64,000 nt of DNA, from the NCBI GenBank assembly GCA_013396995.1, contig VWZP01009951.1, forward strand, positions 248,001-312,000, in the 5' to 3' direction. The notes under the pieces were generated by a model. That model saw nothing but the letters and a program-made list of their open reading frames with translations, was not told where the DNA came from and made no database searches. Position 1 is the stretch's first letter; each line of letters opens with the position of its first letter. Shown here in pieces: positions 27,096 through 39,800 of the stretch. The translations under genes and the position numbers were made by a program. The DNA is from Dicaeum eximium. Taxonomy: Eukaryota > Chordata > Aves > Passeriformes > Dicaeidae.

Positions 27096-27827
27096 ACGCA
27101 CAACTGAGCTGCTCTCCTATAGGGCTGCTAATTTTGCCATCCTTGGAGGTGCTCAACCTGTTCCCCCACCCATGAAAAATCCCTTGGTTATAGTTGTATG
27201 TTTGCCAAATGCTGATTTTGGGGGCTGATTCCCCAAAGGCAAAGAAGCAGGGGAAGGTGGACGTGGTGTTAGCACCACAAAGATGCTGGCAGTGGGGCTG
27301 GGGCTCAGCACATGAGATCAGCTGGTCTCTCTTTGCTTTTTAATAGCCAAGCCTCCTTGGAAACATTGGTCCAGCACAGAGGTAAGCAAATCACTGACAT
27401 CACAACACAAGGGAAATTGCAAATTTATTTTGGGAAGGGGAAAAACAGCAAGAGACGCAGAAACTGAACTTCAGCACCAACACTAATAATAAACTACAAC
27501 AATTCATGGCAGAGCTGCTTGGGAAGGGGGCTGGCAGTGAGGACAAAATGAACTAAAAGTGACATTGTTTGGTGAATGGAAAGGCTGAGGCATCCTGATG
27601 AGGGCCCAAGTGTGGGAAGTTATCTAAAAATAAAACAAACAAAGCCCCAAAGCCCTGAGGATTTCAGCACCATCTGGAGATCCTGGACAAAGAGGAGCAG
27701 CTTGCTGCTGTGGGACTTACTGAAGAGCAGGGTTTCTGTGTGTCTAGATGTGCATCACAGCAGTACACATCACCAACAGGGGGGAGCCCAGGGCTCAGAA
27801 CACAAATCCAATCAGTGATGTATGAAG

Positions 27828-27932
27828 TTACAGTGGAAGATGTCCCAGCTCATGGCAGGGGGTTGGGCTGGGTGACCTTTAAAGGTCCTTTCCCACCCAA
27901 ACTATTCTGTAATCTTGTGATTCTAAACTGCA
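27828..27932 (+). mobile_element. CR1 LINE 3' fragment
   Basis: Reads 'gatgtcccagctcatggcagg', 'gggctgggtgacctttaaagg' and 'cccacccaaactattctg', then 'gtgattct'. Plus orientation. Confidence 0.85.
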
Positions 27933-29024
27933 CACCAATCCCAGAGCAGCCACTGTCTGGGAAGGGTGCAGTAAATCCAACAGAAAATCCACTAAGATTT
28001 GAATATATTGGTAGAAAAACAAGGAAAAAAAATAGATGTCTTTGCCAGCTTGTTGGGCTGAGGGGCCAAGTGCTGAGAGAGGCAGCGTTCAGTCAGAGCC
28101 CAACTCTCCATCCCAGGAACAACAAGTGTCAGGAGCTGTGCTGAGCCCTGGCCAGGAGACTGGGACTTGTAGCTGTCTTAACATTGCTTAATGCACAGGG
28201 AGATTAAATCTGAGATTAAACCAAAACAAAAAAGGAGGTGCAGGGCTTTATCATGATGAGTTTATTTCCAAGTCGACTTGAGGACCCTCAGGACCACACT
28301 GCATCCCTGATGAGGTCCCTTCTCCTCCTTAGATGCCAGTTTAGCCTCTTAAAGTGAAGCTTTCTCCAAGGTGCAAAGACTTCATGGTTTAGCTGTTGAA
28401 TCAGTGAAGGGCAGTAGAATTGCTAGGCATGAGCAAATTAAATTAAATCAAATTAAAAAGTTAAGCTCTCATTATCTAAAACTGAACCCTGTAAATTAGT
28501 AGACACTTACAGTCAATCTCTATTCCTCAGATCTCGGGCTGCAAAAGGAAGCAGCATCACCCCTGTCTAATTTCCTCATCTAATTACACAGCACTGCAGA
28601 GCTGGCAGCTCACTAATATTTATGCTTTGTTTGAGATTCTGTGAAACACCCCAAAGGCAGGACTTCTGTATTCAGTGTCAAGTCCAGACACCCTTTGATT
28701 AATAACTTATAAAGTAACATGCTAATGAGAAGGAGAAGAAAGACTTTGGAATGACTCCACATTTACCAAATGGAAAAAGAACTCTTGAAACCTATAACAA
28801 AGGACTTTTCAACACTTATCCACGAGAAGATCAAGTCCAGGGTGACAAGAAGACCAGGTTCAGGATGCACAAGCAGCCTGAATTCTGGGATCTCCTAGTG
28901 CCAGGCTTTGCAACCCTGAAACTTCCCAGAACACACCCAAATTCCCTCTTGTACTGTGATACCAAACCCAAGGAGTACCTTGCTTGGTGAGACATCCCTG
29001 CTCTTTACAGCCACCACAGCTGTA

Positions 29025-29250
29025 TTAGAGGAGGTTTAGACTGGATATTAGGAAAAATTCCTCCATCCAAATGGTTGTCCAGCCTGGCACAGCTGCCCAG
29101 GGCAGGGGTGGAGTCCCCATCCCTGAAGGGATCCAAAAGCCCTGTACCTGTGGCACTTGGGGGTGTGGGTTAGTGGTGGCCCTGCCAGTGCTGGGGGATG
29201 GTTGATTTCAGTGACCTTAGAGGGATTTTCCAACATAAATGATTCCACGG
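29025..29250 (+). mobile_element. CR1-like LINE 3' fragment
   Basis: Contains 'actggatattaggaaaaat', 'ggagtccccatccctgaagg' and 'gtgaccttagagggattttcc', then 'aaatgattcc'. Plus orientation, and a different CR1 subfamily from the 'ggtcccttccaaccc' copies. Confidence 0.8.
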
Positions 29251-29454
29251 TTTTGTTATGGGAAGTCTGTGTTTCTGGCAGGACTCCAAGGATGAAAACC
29301 AGCACTTCAAAGCTGCTTGGCTGCTCAGGCCTTACCAAACCCTTCCTGGGTGCTGCAGGTGGAAGAAGGCAGCTACAGAGAAGGACTCCAGCCACTGCTG
29401 CACTCTGCTTTCTGCTGGATTTGTTCTGTTTCAGGTCTTCTCACATTTCTTCCT

Positions 29455-29665
29455 GGAATCACACCATCCCAGAATGGTTTGGGTTGGAAGCAGCCTTAAA
29501 GCTTATCTCATTCCATCCCTGCCACGGCCAGGGACACCTTCCACTAGCCCAGGCTGCTCCAAGCCCTGTCCAGCCTGGCCTTGGGCACTGCCAGGGATCC
29601 AGGGGCAGGCCAGGGCCTGCCCACCCTCACAGGGGAACAGTTCTCCCTAACATCTCATCTAAATC
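29455..29665 (-). mobile_element. CR1 LINE 3' fragment
   Basis: Plus strand 'ccagaatggtttgggttgg', 'gccagggacaccttccac' and 'ccagcctggccttgggcac', then 'tctccctaacatctcatc'. Minus orientation. Confidence 0.88.
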
Positions 29666-31582
29666 TGTTCTTTCAGTTTTTCAGTTTAAAGCCCAAGCTG
29701 CCCTATATTACCATCAGAATTTTCCTTGTACAGTTCTAAAAAGCTGTGATTTTGTGAAATTTCTCTTTGACATGTGCCCACAAAATTCATGTCCCTGAAA
29801 TACCCTAGAGATATCTGCACAGCACAATACCCTTCCTCCATCCCAGCTCTCCCTTCTAGCAAACCATTACAACAAAATGAATTAACCAAGTAACAAACAT
29901 TGGAGAGACCAGTCCCTGCAAGCGCACAACAAAAAAAGCTTGGCTAATTATTCTCTTCCTTTCCTCACACAGGCTTTTTGTGAGGCTCCAGCAATTAAAG
30001 ATGCTGCTGGGGAACAAGATAGGTGGGAATTATTCTGACTTGGGGAAATTACCACCCAGAGGTTTTTGATTTTTTTGTGCTGCTATGTAAATTCCCTTTG
30101 CTCTGCTAAAACTCTTCTAGCCAAATGCATTACTTTGACAACACATTTCAATAGCTGAGTTTAAAAAGACACACTTTAAAACTGTTTCCAGCCAGCTCTG
30201 ATCCCAGCCTCTGTTTCTCATGGTAGTCTTGAAACCAAATTCCTGGGTGCAAATACTCTACTGATCCTTTTTCTCAGCTCCCAGCAAACCTTTGCCATTC
30301 ACGTAGAGCTTCAACAGGAAATACGAGACAAGAGGGGAAATTACTCAGCTGATTATTCATCTGAGGCAGATGTTCCCCTTCCCAGGAGAAGCACCCCATA
30401 ATCCCAGCACAGCTCCACACTGAGTGGGGCAGCCTGCAGTGGTTGGTTCTCCCTCGCTCCCAGCGAGGTGAAAAGGGTCTGTGTGTAACCCTCTGATGGC
30501 TGAGAACACAAACCACACCAGATACAAGATCAGCCCTTGAACAAGTCCTTGAGAAATCTCCTTCCACTCTAACGCTTTCCTTGATATCTACAACTCATTA
30601 TTTCTCTTCTAAGCACTTCCTCATCTATCACACTCTCTCATTTCTAAACCCATTTTGCCCATAATTAGAATCACTCTGTTTGGATAATTTCAATTTGCCA
30701 TTACCTTGGTCGGGGCACCAGCTCAGCCCATCCCTTCTTAAGGGTGATTATAAATGCTTGACTAGCAGCAACCTGCCTCTCAGAAAAATAAGCAATGTAT
30801 TTTAAATGCTGGACTCAAAGTGATTTAATTCTCTTCTTCTACTTTCAATTTTGATTTTTTTCAGTGAATCAGACTTTCCTGGGAGAATGACCAATTTCTT
30901 TTTTCACTCTACAATTTCCTGCAGAATGTAACATATTTTTAAGCACAGCAAGTATCTCTCATCTTTCTCGGCCACTTCTTTTGTACAATACTGTATTATT
31001 TATGTCATCTTATGTTCTTTTATAGCGAATACGATCTTTTATGGCTAGTTTCAAGCTGCAATTTTCCCTCTGGATAAATATCCAGGCTTTCAAAATGTGC
31101 ATAGCTGGATCTAAGAGCACTGCAAGGCTCTGGGCAGGAGGTGGGTGGGCAGCAGGCATTACCCTCGTGTTGGGGTCAACTCCTAAGACAGAGGATTTTT
31201 ATGTCACAGGTAATTGTATGTCCTATGAGGAGGAAGTAAATGGGAATGGGTGAGGAGTGGGGTAGGTCTCGAGAAGCCTGATAAGCTGGCTGTTCAGTTA
31301 GAAGCTACTGCAGTGTCTAAGACGTGCAGGCAGCAGAGAAGTGCTGGAATGCTAAAAGAATCTTTTGTGGTGTTTTGCTGCCCTTTTTGGCGAGGCTGCC
31401 CTTGGTTCACATCCTGCCTCAAGCCCTGGGATGAAATAATCTGCTGTGGAGGATCCAGATGGGGATCAAAACACCCCAAAATCTTGAGTTTCTGCTAATA
31501 GATGGAGAAGCAGGCAACAATTGGTGTATCTGTACCCCTGTAGGATCTGCACTCCTGCAGTCTCCACACAAGCTGCTGCTTC

Positions 31583-31910
31583 ACAGAATCATCCTCACAG
31601 AATCCTGGGATGGTTTGGGCTGGAAGGGACATTAAGGCTCATCCAGTTGCACCCCCTGCCATGGGCAGGGACACCTCCCACGGGCAGGGACACCTCCCAC
31701 CAGCCCAGGTTGCTCCAAGCCCATCCAGCCTGGCCTTGGACACTGCCAGGGATCCAGGGGCAGCCACAGCTTCTCTGGGCACCCTGTGCCAGGGCCTGCC
31801 CATCCTCACAGGGAACAATTCCTTCCCAGTATCCCATCTAACCCTGCCCTCTGTCAGCTTAATGCCATTCCCTGTGTCCTGTCACGACATTCCCTTATCC
31901 AAAATCCCTC
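31583..31910 (-). mobile_element. CR1 LINE, about 330-bp 3' fragment
   Basis: Starts with the reverse complement of the 3' terminal short repeats ('cacagaatcatcctcacagaa'). Then 'gatggtttgggctggaagg', 'ccagcctggccttggacac', 'cctcacagggaacaattcc' and 'tgtgtcctgtcacgac' follow in order. It carries a private 19-bp tandem duplication at 31663-31700. Confidence 0.93.
31663..31700. repeat. 19-bp tandem duplication inside CR1
   Basis: gggcagggacacctcccac occurs twice without a spacer (31663-31681 and 31682-31700). Confidence 0.95.
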
Positions 31911-32269
31911 CTGGTCCAGGAAGGTTTAAGTAATTCCATTTCCTCCAAGGAGGAAGAATTGCCATCGCAGGTGTTTCTGCTGACAGGCTTTTCCCCCTCC
32001 TTTTGTTTAGGAAAAGCGGGAGAGGTGTGTAAGGGGAGTTCTGCAAAGCTCCGGCATTCCCGGAGGATGAAGACTCCGGCTTGGCAGTCTCCAAGCGCCC
32101 TCTGGCGCAGACACAACCAGCAGCTGCAGGCAGCTCTGCCGGCGGATTTATCCAGCGAGCATCCATGCCCCGTGGTAATGGGGGTGTTTGGGATCATGGA
32201 AAGGGAGGAGACAGCCACCCTGCCCCGTGAAGGCAGCGCTCTCCAGCAGAGAGGGCCCTTTGATCTCTG

Positions 32270-32535
32270 CTCCCTGTGACAGGGACAGGACCAGGGAATG
32301 GCTGGAGCTGTGCCAGGGAGGTTTAGGTTGGATCTCAGGGAAAGGTTCTTCCCCAGAGGGTGCTGGCCCTGCCCAGGCTCCCCAGGGAATGGGCACAGCC
32401 CCGAGGCTGCCAGAGCTCCAGGAGGGTTTGGGCAACGCTCCCAGGGATGGACAGGGTGGGATTGTTGGGGTGTCTGGGCAGGGACAGGGGCTGGGCTGGG
32501 TCCCTTCCAGCTCATGTGAATCTGTGTTGGCTGGA
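32270..32535 (+). mobile_element. CR1 LINE fragment, plus copy of an inverted pair
   Basis: Contains 'caggaccagggaatggctgg', 'ggttcttccccagagggtgc', 'caggctccccagggaatggg', 'gggtttgggcaacgctccc' and a terminal 'gtcccttccagctcatgtg'. Its central 150 bp is almost identical to the reverse complement of 33225-33395. Confidence 0.9.
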
Positions 32536-33204
32536 CACTTGCACAGGGCTCACAAGACTTTGCTTCAGAATTTACCCAAATTTTTAGTGGTTAAATGGGA
32601 TTGGTCTGGTGGAATCAAGAGGATCAGTTGGTACCTGAATTGGAGCAGAAAAAGGAATAGGTGGCTCTTCATAGACGGTCCAGGCACCCCAGCAGAAGAC
32701 AGTAAGCTTGGAAAGAAAGAGGGGTTTCCAGGCAGCACAGAAAGACAAATTTCAGGGTAACTAAGGGTATGAAATGTGGGTCAAGAGGGCAGCGAACAAT
32801 AGCAAGAGATTTGCTGAGATGACTACAGCAGTGAGAAAGAGGGGGAATAAAAAAAGTAATGAAAAAGATGAGCAGAGTCATTCTAGTTTGGCACTGAGAG
32901 CTTGATGGCCAAGCGAGATACATGAGGAGAAATGTAGCCAGGTGGGGGTGCAAAGAATGACTAATGAGGCATCAGGCAACAAATTCTGTCTGTCAGGTGC
33001 TGCAAACACAACACCCAGCATGGAACTGAGCAGGAGTCAGAGCAGCATTAATTCTGTTGGGTCTGCTGCAGGCGGGGATCCAGGGTCTCAGTGGGAACAT
33101 CTGAGAAACGAGGGAATGAAATGGAAAAGCCATCAGCTCCCTGGATACTCTGAAATATGAGGTGCAGCTGCAGCTATTTTTGGAAGCATGAAACATCCTG
33201 AGTG

Positions 33205-33400
33205 GGAAGGGAGCCACAGGGATCAATCATCCAGTCCAACTCTTGGCTCAGGACACCCCAACAACCCCACCCTGTCCATCCCTGGGAGCGTTGCCCAAAC
33301 CCTCCTGGAGCTCTGGCAGCCTTGGGGCCGTGCCCATTCCCTGGGGAGCCTGGGCAGTGCCAGCACCCTCTGGGGAAGAACCTTTCCCTGATGTCCAGCC
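33205..33400 (-). mobile_element. CR1 LINE fragment, minus copy of an inverted pair
   Basis: Plus strand 'cagggatcaatcatccagtcc', 'gggagcgttgcccaaaccc' and 'cctctggggaagaaccttt'. This is the reverse complement of the 32.3-kb copy over about 150 bp, with only a few differences by eye. Confidence 0.9.
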
Positions 33401-36400
33401 TTCCTTGGGTCCTGGCCCTAGAGGACTAGAGCAGGTTAACAAGTAGTCCATTTACATAGAACAGGGCTTGCAGGCTAGTTGACAGCATTTAGATTCTACT
33501 GAAATCTGCTGAAAACTACTTGGACAAGCTCCTAAACATCTAATTCCTACAGATCTGCAACACTAGTAGGCCAATTAATAAATTCATATGGATTCTTTAT
33601 TAGGGAAAAAAAATGTTTTAAACAAAAAAGCTTTTGCTGACAGAAAAAAGGAAGCTTAAAATGGCTTAGCTTTAACAGTATTGTTGATGTCTCACTGTGT
33701 CCCAGCAAGAGATCCTGTGAGAAATTGTGCTGAGATCAAGGACGGGTTACTAGAACCCACATCTTCCTCCCAGTGATTCCCAAGAAACTGAAGTGTTTTG
33801 TAGAGATGCTGAGTGCCACTTTGTAGGGGGTGGGATTGTGTTTAAGATGTGGGAGCAACATCTTTACCTGGCCTCTGCCTCTCTGCCATGCTGGCATGCC
33901 CAGGAATCAGACATGCTGAGCCAGATTCCTGCACTCGCCCTGAGCACATGTAGCCATGGAGGCCTGCGAGACTCCCATGGGAGGAGCTGCTGCCCAAACA
34001 GCCCCCTGTGCTCAGAGAGGGCTCACAAATGGCTGTGGGAGCTCTCTTGGCCACTGCTAGCAACCACAGCTCCTCTTCATGGGCCTGACAAGGCCCTCCT
34101 GCCTCTCCACCAGCATTTCTTCACATAAAATGTTCTGTGTGCACTGCAAAGTGAGGCTGCATCCGGGAGAGGTGGGTGACAGTGCCAGCAGTGCCTCAGA
34201 GACACAGTCTGCATAAGCAAAGGCTCCCTTATCTAAGAGTCTTGCTGTGAAAGCCAGGCCAAAACAGCCCTTTGCTTTTCTGTCATTCTTGACTCGGTGG
34301 GGAAGCGTCAATGCAAACATCCCTCTGCAGAGAGGAAAGGCTTGGAACAATAATCTACTGCAAAATGATACTCTCCAGATTTGAAAACACCTTCTGTTGG
34401 TCAGGGCCATTCAGTAAAACGTATCAAGCTGCGCTTGGCAAATAAAACCTAAAAAAACTCTAAAAGATAGCAGTGTGGAGCCTGAAAAATCTTCTGGGCT
34501 GAAATAAGTGCTGGATTGGCAGCAGCGCCATGGCTCACACTTCCATGGATGTCTCACAAAAAGCAGAGTTATGCTTGAACACTTTGGGCACAGGACCAGC
34601 ATGCTATGGATTCAGGAATGTTAATGAGCTTCTGCTCTGAACTGATACACTTCTATGGGAAGTTTCTTCCCATCTTTATTCAGTGCCTGGAAGACCAGGG
34701 GCTTCAGTCTGTGTGTTGTTGACTTGACAGAGAGAAATACTTCAGTGAAATGTAAAGGAACAGCACAGTTGGTTCCAAGCTTATTTAACATCCCTGTGTT
34801 TACACTGTAATACCTATGGGACAAACAGTGCTGTGATATTATTAGCTCTTCTGTGTTTTTTTTCCCTCAGAAATAAAGAATCACCACAATCTAAGGAGGC
34901 TGGAAAAAGGCCCATATAATCATTTCTCAGTGGGACACAAGAAGAAACAGAAATCAAAGCCCTTAGACACAGTTTCTCCAGTTTGACCTGTGAAGCCTGG
35001 GTCAGCAGTTTTCAGTGTATAGAAAAGGAGGCTCAAGTTATGCTCCTCTTTCTGTGCACAGAAATGATAAAATGAAGGGTAAATCCAAGCTTCAGTCATG
35101 CAGCAAACTCCAAACTGGCAGTATTTCCTAGAAACTGAAGCAAATTCAAAGGAATTTGCTTTTAGGGCTAAGCATGTGTTGCCTAAATACCAAATCTGCC
35201 ACATCTGTTACAGCCTCCTTCACACAAACCAGCTCTTTTCCTGCAGGGATGAAGTACTTCCCAGCTTGTAACAAGGACAATTTACCTGGTGGCAGGCAGC
35301 CTAGCCAGGTTTAACACTTGCTTTATGGAATAAGCCACGGATCCCAGGAAATATCAACATCAAGGTCCCATGCAGCATGGCAGCAGTCAGCACACAGGGA
35401 GCCCCTCAAGGCAGGACAGCATCAGACCAAAGGAAAATGATGGTTTCCTCCACAAGGGGAGCAACGCTGAGAAAGGCAAAGAAAATTATTTTTTCTCCAT
35501 GACTGGAATCCACAAATGCCAAGTCTCCCCTGGCTGTATTGGGATAAAGGTGTCCTGCAGAGCTCCACATGACAGTGACACACCTCCTCCAAGGGTGTGC
35601 AGGACTCCCTGCAGGATCATTCTGCCTCCCAGCACATTTGGCCAAACTAGCATCAAGCTCCACAGCCACAGAAACATCCATTCTAGTTCCAGGGATAGCG
35701 AAGCTTAAATGGTCTTTCATTTCCAGCTTGGATTTTTGGATTTTCTCCCATTCTTCTACCCATGCAAGGAAAAAAACCACTTGTGCTTCACCTTCTGAAT
35801 GTGTGATCCTCGGCCACACAGCTGTCAGACAGACAATCCTGTGCTCAAGAAGCTGCTCTGGGATGTTGATTGCCAGAGAATTCTTAAGTTTAACCTGGAA
35901 AAGATCTTCACACCAAAGATGTGGAAAATTCCAGCAGAAGAAACTAAAAGTCAGGTTTTTTCCTCTTAACTCCAAGCTGAAGCACCTCCTGGGCAATCAC
36001 TTTCAATATGCAGAAGCTATGTCCAAAGACATAATAAAATAAATCCTAGGAATGACAATGGCTTTAGAAACCTAGTTGGTGCCTGAAGCAGGTAACTAGT
36101 GTGCTCTTACAGCATACATGGTGACATACTTCAGTGTTTTAGTTGCCTCTGGTGCTGCTATAATCACTTTTCCTCTGCAGGGAAAAAATTAAAGTATTTC
36201 TGTGGAAGAGCTTTTTCTCCAAAAGCAGAGGGAAGAAAGCAACATTCAGAAATGTAACCTGGGGGGCAGCATGAGTGCTTCTGACAGGGCTAAGATAAAA
36301 AGACTCTAAACTAGAAAACCCTTCAGTCCTGCCACAAGCTCTTCAGACTTACCTGTAACCAATATTTACAGTATGGGTAAGGATATGTTTTTCCTGTTAT

Positions 36401-36454
36401 GTACCTGACCAGATAGAGAGGAAACACAGGCTTTGCCAACACTTTCCAAGTGTA
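33401..36454. other. Intergenic DNA just 3' of TSEN15
   Basis: No repeat family recognised. A stretch at 35406-36042 is open on both strands but has no recognised domain and no convincing start. Part of this region may be transcribed if TSEN15 uses a distal polyadenylation site. Confidence 0.5.
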
Positions 36455-36460
36455 TTTATT
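36455..36460 (-). terminator. Candidate TSEN15 polyadenylation signal
   Basis: AATAAA on the minus strand, about 215 bases past the TSEN15 stop codon. It is followed by a GT-rich stretch (GTGTTGG, TGTGTTT) like a downstream cleavage element. Transcript data would be needed to show it is used, and other AATAAA hexamers occur farther on. Confidence 0.4.
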
Positions 36461-36673
36461 GGTCAGGACTGATCTGTGTCAAAGCATGACTTACTTCATA
36501 CCTCAAATGGCATTTCATTACAGTGCAGCTGCACAAGCCTCTGTTCTCCCTGAACACATCCTTGATATGCCAAGGCAGACTTTAGCACACCACTTATTCA
36601 CATAAATCAGTTCCTGCACTTGTTTGGGTTTGAGCACAGGAGTTCAAGAAACACTTTGTTTTCTCTGTCCCAG

Positions 36674-36878
36674 TCATTTGAAAGGTTTCTTTCTTTTCTT
36701 CCTCCACTGTTTATTATCCACATCTTCGGTATCATCAGGAGGATCTGGCATTACAAAGCCATCAGTCACTTTATAGTAGACTATTGTGGAGTCTGTCTCA
36801 ACTATGGCCAAGGTAACTGACAGCAGGGTGTCGGGATCCTCTGGAGGGAGAGAGGCTTTCTTCAGTATTTCCCTTAAC
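36674..36878 (-). CDS. TSEN15: TSEN15 coding exon 4 with stop codon
   Basis: A 205-bp terminal coding exon after a TTTCCTCTCCTAG acceptor. It reads LREILKKASLPPEDPDTLLS, then VTLAIVETDSTIVYYKVTDG and FVMPDP, matching the conserved C-terminal core that builds the dimer interface in this family. After PDP the protein continues for about 20 acidic then basic residues (DDTEDVDNKQ, then RKKRKKPFK) to TGA at 36674-36676. The human protein instead ends NISLRR, so the tail is lineage-specific or an alternative end. Confidence 0.93.
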
Positions 36879-39800
36879 CTAGGAGAGGAAAAAAATCACT
36901 TAGAAAGGAGTCCACAACCACCTACCATGGTACAAAGGTAGAATAGCACCATTTTAATTCAGCCTGTTTTCACTCTGCAAACTTGTCTTAACTAAAGTGA
37001 GCATAATATCTGTTCTACTAAAAATCCAAAGTTGTGTAATCAAGCAACAAAAGAAAATAACAGAATCAGTTACACACATCTCTGCTGGAAATGGCTCAAC
37101 ACATGCTTCTAAGCTTTGTTTAGGTGTTCTCATGTGCATGTGCCTCAGCCATCCCTCATCCACCACAATCCTAGCATGGCAATCTCTACTGGTCCTGTTT
37201 TCAGCAGACTTACATAAGAAATTTAATTAAATAAGACCTGGTGTTCAATTGGAGAACCAAGTTATTAAGACTTGTTCCATTTGCAGAGGTAAGTCTTCCA
37301 GTCCCTGTGCCACAGGTCTCTGCCAGACTGTGGAAGGCCCAGGAGCCCAAGCCAGGTTTCTCTACCTCCCTGTCTAGACTAGAAGCCACAAGACTAATGC
37401 TCTTCTTCAGAACAGTCAGCCCAAATAATGTCTTCCTTAAAAGCTCAAGACAAAGTTATGCAATTTTTCCTGTTTAGCTTATTTTAAGAGCAACATGCCA
37501 GTTACTTTTCGGTTCAGAGCTCAGGACAACGCTGATCCCTGGAGTCCCTGGGTTCCTGGTCTGACTGGGGAGCAGGCTCTGAAGTAGTGTGGTGACCAGA
37601 GGCAGACCCTTCCCCCATGTGTCAGGTGCAAGAGGGCTCCTCTGAGACTGCTGGGACAGGTTACATTCCAAGGGGAGTTCAGCTGTGCACCAGGATAAAC
37701 CAGTCCTGGCTTCACGCACCCTGGAGAGCTCACCCAGGCTGAGCCCAGGCACTGCAGCTGAAAACAGGGCTCTCTCTCTAAAGGCAGCAGCTTTCAGACT
37801 TCAATCACCATCTTCCCTCAGAACCCCTTTGATCCTCTAATAAAAGCCAAATGGAACGTGGCAGAGGATGAGCAGCAGCCTGGAAAGCCTCGCTGTAAAG
37901 CCCATGACCTTCTTAAGGATCCATCTGTGTTCTGAGCTGTGCATAATCCAGCCTGGTAAATTCAGGAAGGCCTCTCCTCCTGCCTGCACCACTGTCCCAG
38001 ACACACAGCAAGGCAACACAACACAGTTACTTCATGCAACAGAGACACCATGGCTGGGAAAAGCACCATCCTAGCCCTCCCACATCAGCACATTTCCTAA
38101 CAACACAACAAAGAAGGTGAGAGAGACTCTGCTGGCCACTGGCAGAGGAGACACTGCAAGAGACTCCTTCAGGTAATGGGACACCTACTCCTGTGTTCAC
38201 TGCCACCCCTCAGCAGGCTCTGTCTGCAGGTTTGCTTGGCAGGTAACTTACTCTGTGCTTGGCACCTCCAGCCCCTGTGCAGAGGTACCCCCAGCACCAC
38301 AATGTCCTGCCCAAACCCTGGCAGGGGACAAGAGCCTGGGAAAAGATTACAGATCTCCTTCCTGACACATGGAGAGAGCAGGAATCCAATTGTCACATGC
38401 AGAATCGTGAAATGATTTGGGTTGGAGGGGACCTTAAAGCTCATCCAGTTCCATCCACAGACAGGGACATTTCCATTATCCCAGTTTGCACCAAGCCCCA
38501 TCCAACCTGGCCTTGGGCACTTCCAGGGATGGGGCTGCCACAGCTACTCTGGGCAGCTGTGCCAGGGTCTCACCACCCTCAGCAACCAAGGAGAAAGCTC
38601 TAACCTGGCAAGGCCAGACTGCTGGCAGAGACCCCGTGAGGAAAGAACCATCCATGAAGCAGTGGACATGAAACTGCTCCTTCCTATTTTCTTTAATGCC
38701 TTTCACTGGTTTTCCTGTTAGGAGGAGAGATGGAACAGTGAGGCCTTACTTAGATCTACATTTCTGATACTCATGATTTCTTCTTCTGCTGCCAAGCACT
38801 GACACCCAATACTTTATTTCCCCCTATTTAGCAACTAGGACTTTGAAGATGCCCCATGATCCCAAAAGCAGCCAGGTCCTGGCAACAGATTAATGACATT
38901 TCTTTGCATTTCTTCTTCCTTTCCAGGAGACAAGAGTTCCAGGATTTATGTAAGGAGCACAAAGACATGCCATTGCATCAGGTTGATCTGCTAACTCTGC
39001 TGTCCACAGATGAAGAATGACAACTGCAAATGCACCCTTTTTCCCTTCCCTTCACACAGGCAGCCCCAAGGCAAGAGCTCTGATTCATGCAAACCACAGT
39101 AGCCACAGTGCACTGCAGCACATCTGCAAAGTGGTGGGAGGCTATCTTTTAGAGGGATAAGCTTTGGAATGCAGGAAGTTTGTGTCAGACATCATCCCTT
39201 GCCCTCCTCCCCTGAAGGCATCCCCAGCAGCCTCTGTGTCCAGTCTGCTCACAATGCTCCTCTGCACCAGCAGACACTGCAAAGGAGCCACAGAACCTCT
39301 GTGCCTGCTGCCTGCCACAAGCAGGAAGGTGAAATACTGCAGGAAGGTGTACCTTTTCTAATCCTTTTAATGCATCTAATGCTGTGTATGGAAAAATAAA
39401 GTAAGCATGAAGCCTTGTTGGCCTTCTGAAATTCAAAGAATGCACATTTGACATCCTAAATGAGGCAAGAAGCCTTTATTTCAAGGCTGCCCATCTCACA
39501 AACAGCTGCAGTCAATGATGGAAATAAAATCCTAGGCAAAAAGCCCACATGGTAACACCCCCCCAAGAGAGCCAGCTGATTTAAATTACCCAGTTAATGG
39601 CTACCAATAAGCTCCTAAGTGACCAGTACAATCTGCTACACTACAGGTGATGATGACAACTATAAAAGATGGATTTGCTTAAATAAAAGTGGATTTAACG
39701 TTTCTGAAAGTGTCAAACATCAGCAGAACACAGGAATTCAGTGCATCCATCAGTCTGCCAGATGCCAACAGCCTTGACCACCCACATTCCCCAGCACCCT

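Larger units (their letters stand above)
20534..31582. other. Intergenic DNA
   Basis: CR1 fragments are listed separately. The 20.8-21.5 and 30.0-31.0 kb stretches are AT-rich and free of recognisable repeats, so they are the better places to test for conserved non-coding elements. No gene is supported. Confidence 0.55.

Noticed and set aside
29157..29798. 213-codon plus-strand open frame
   Set aside because: Most of it is two CR1 fragments in opposite orientation, and CR1 3' DNA commonly yields such shadow frames.
31895..32515. 206-codon minus-strand open frame
   Set aside because: It runs antisense through the CR1 copy at 32.3 kb and has no protein similarity that I recognise.
1..36454. 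Search for exons of C1orf21, the gene I recall next to TSEN15 in human
   Set aside because: None of the family's recognisable peptide blocks appear in the translations. It probably lies beyond the left edge.
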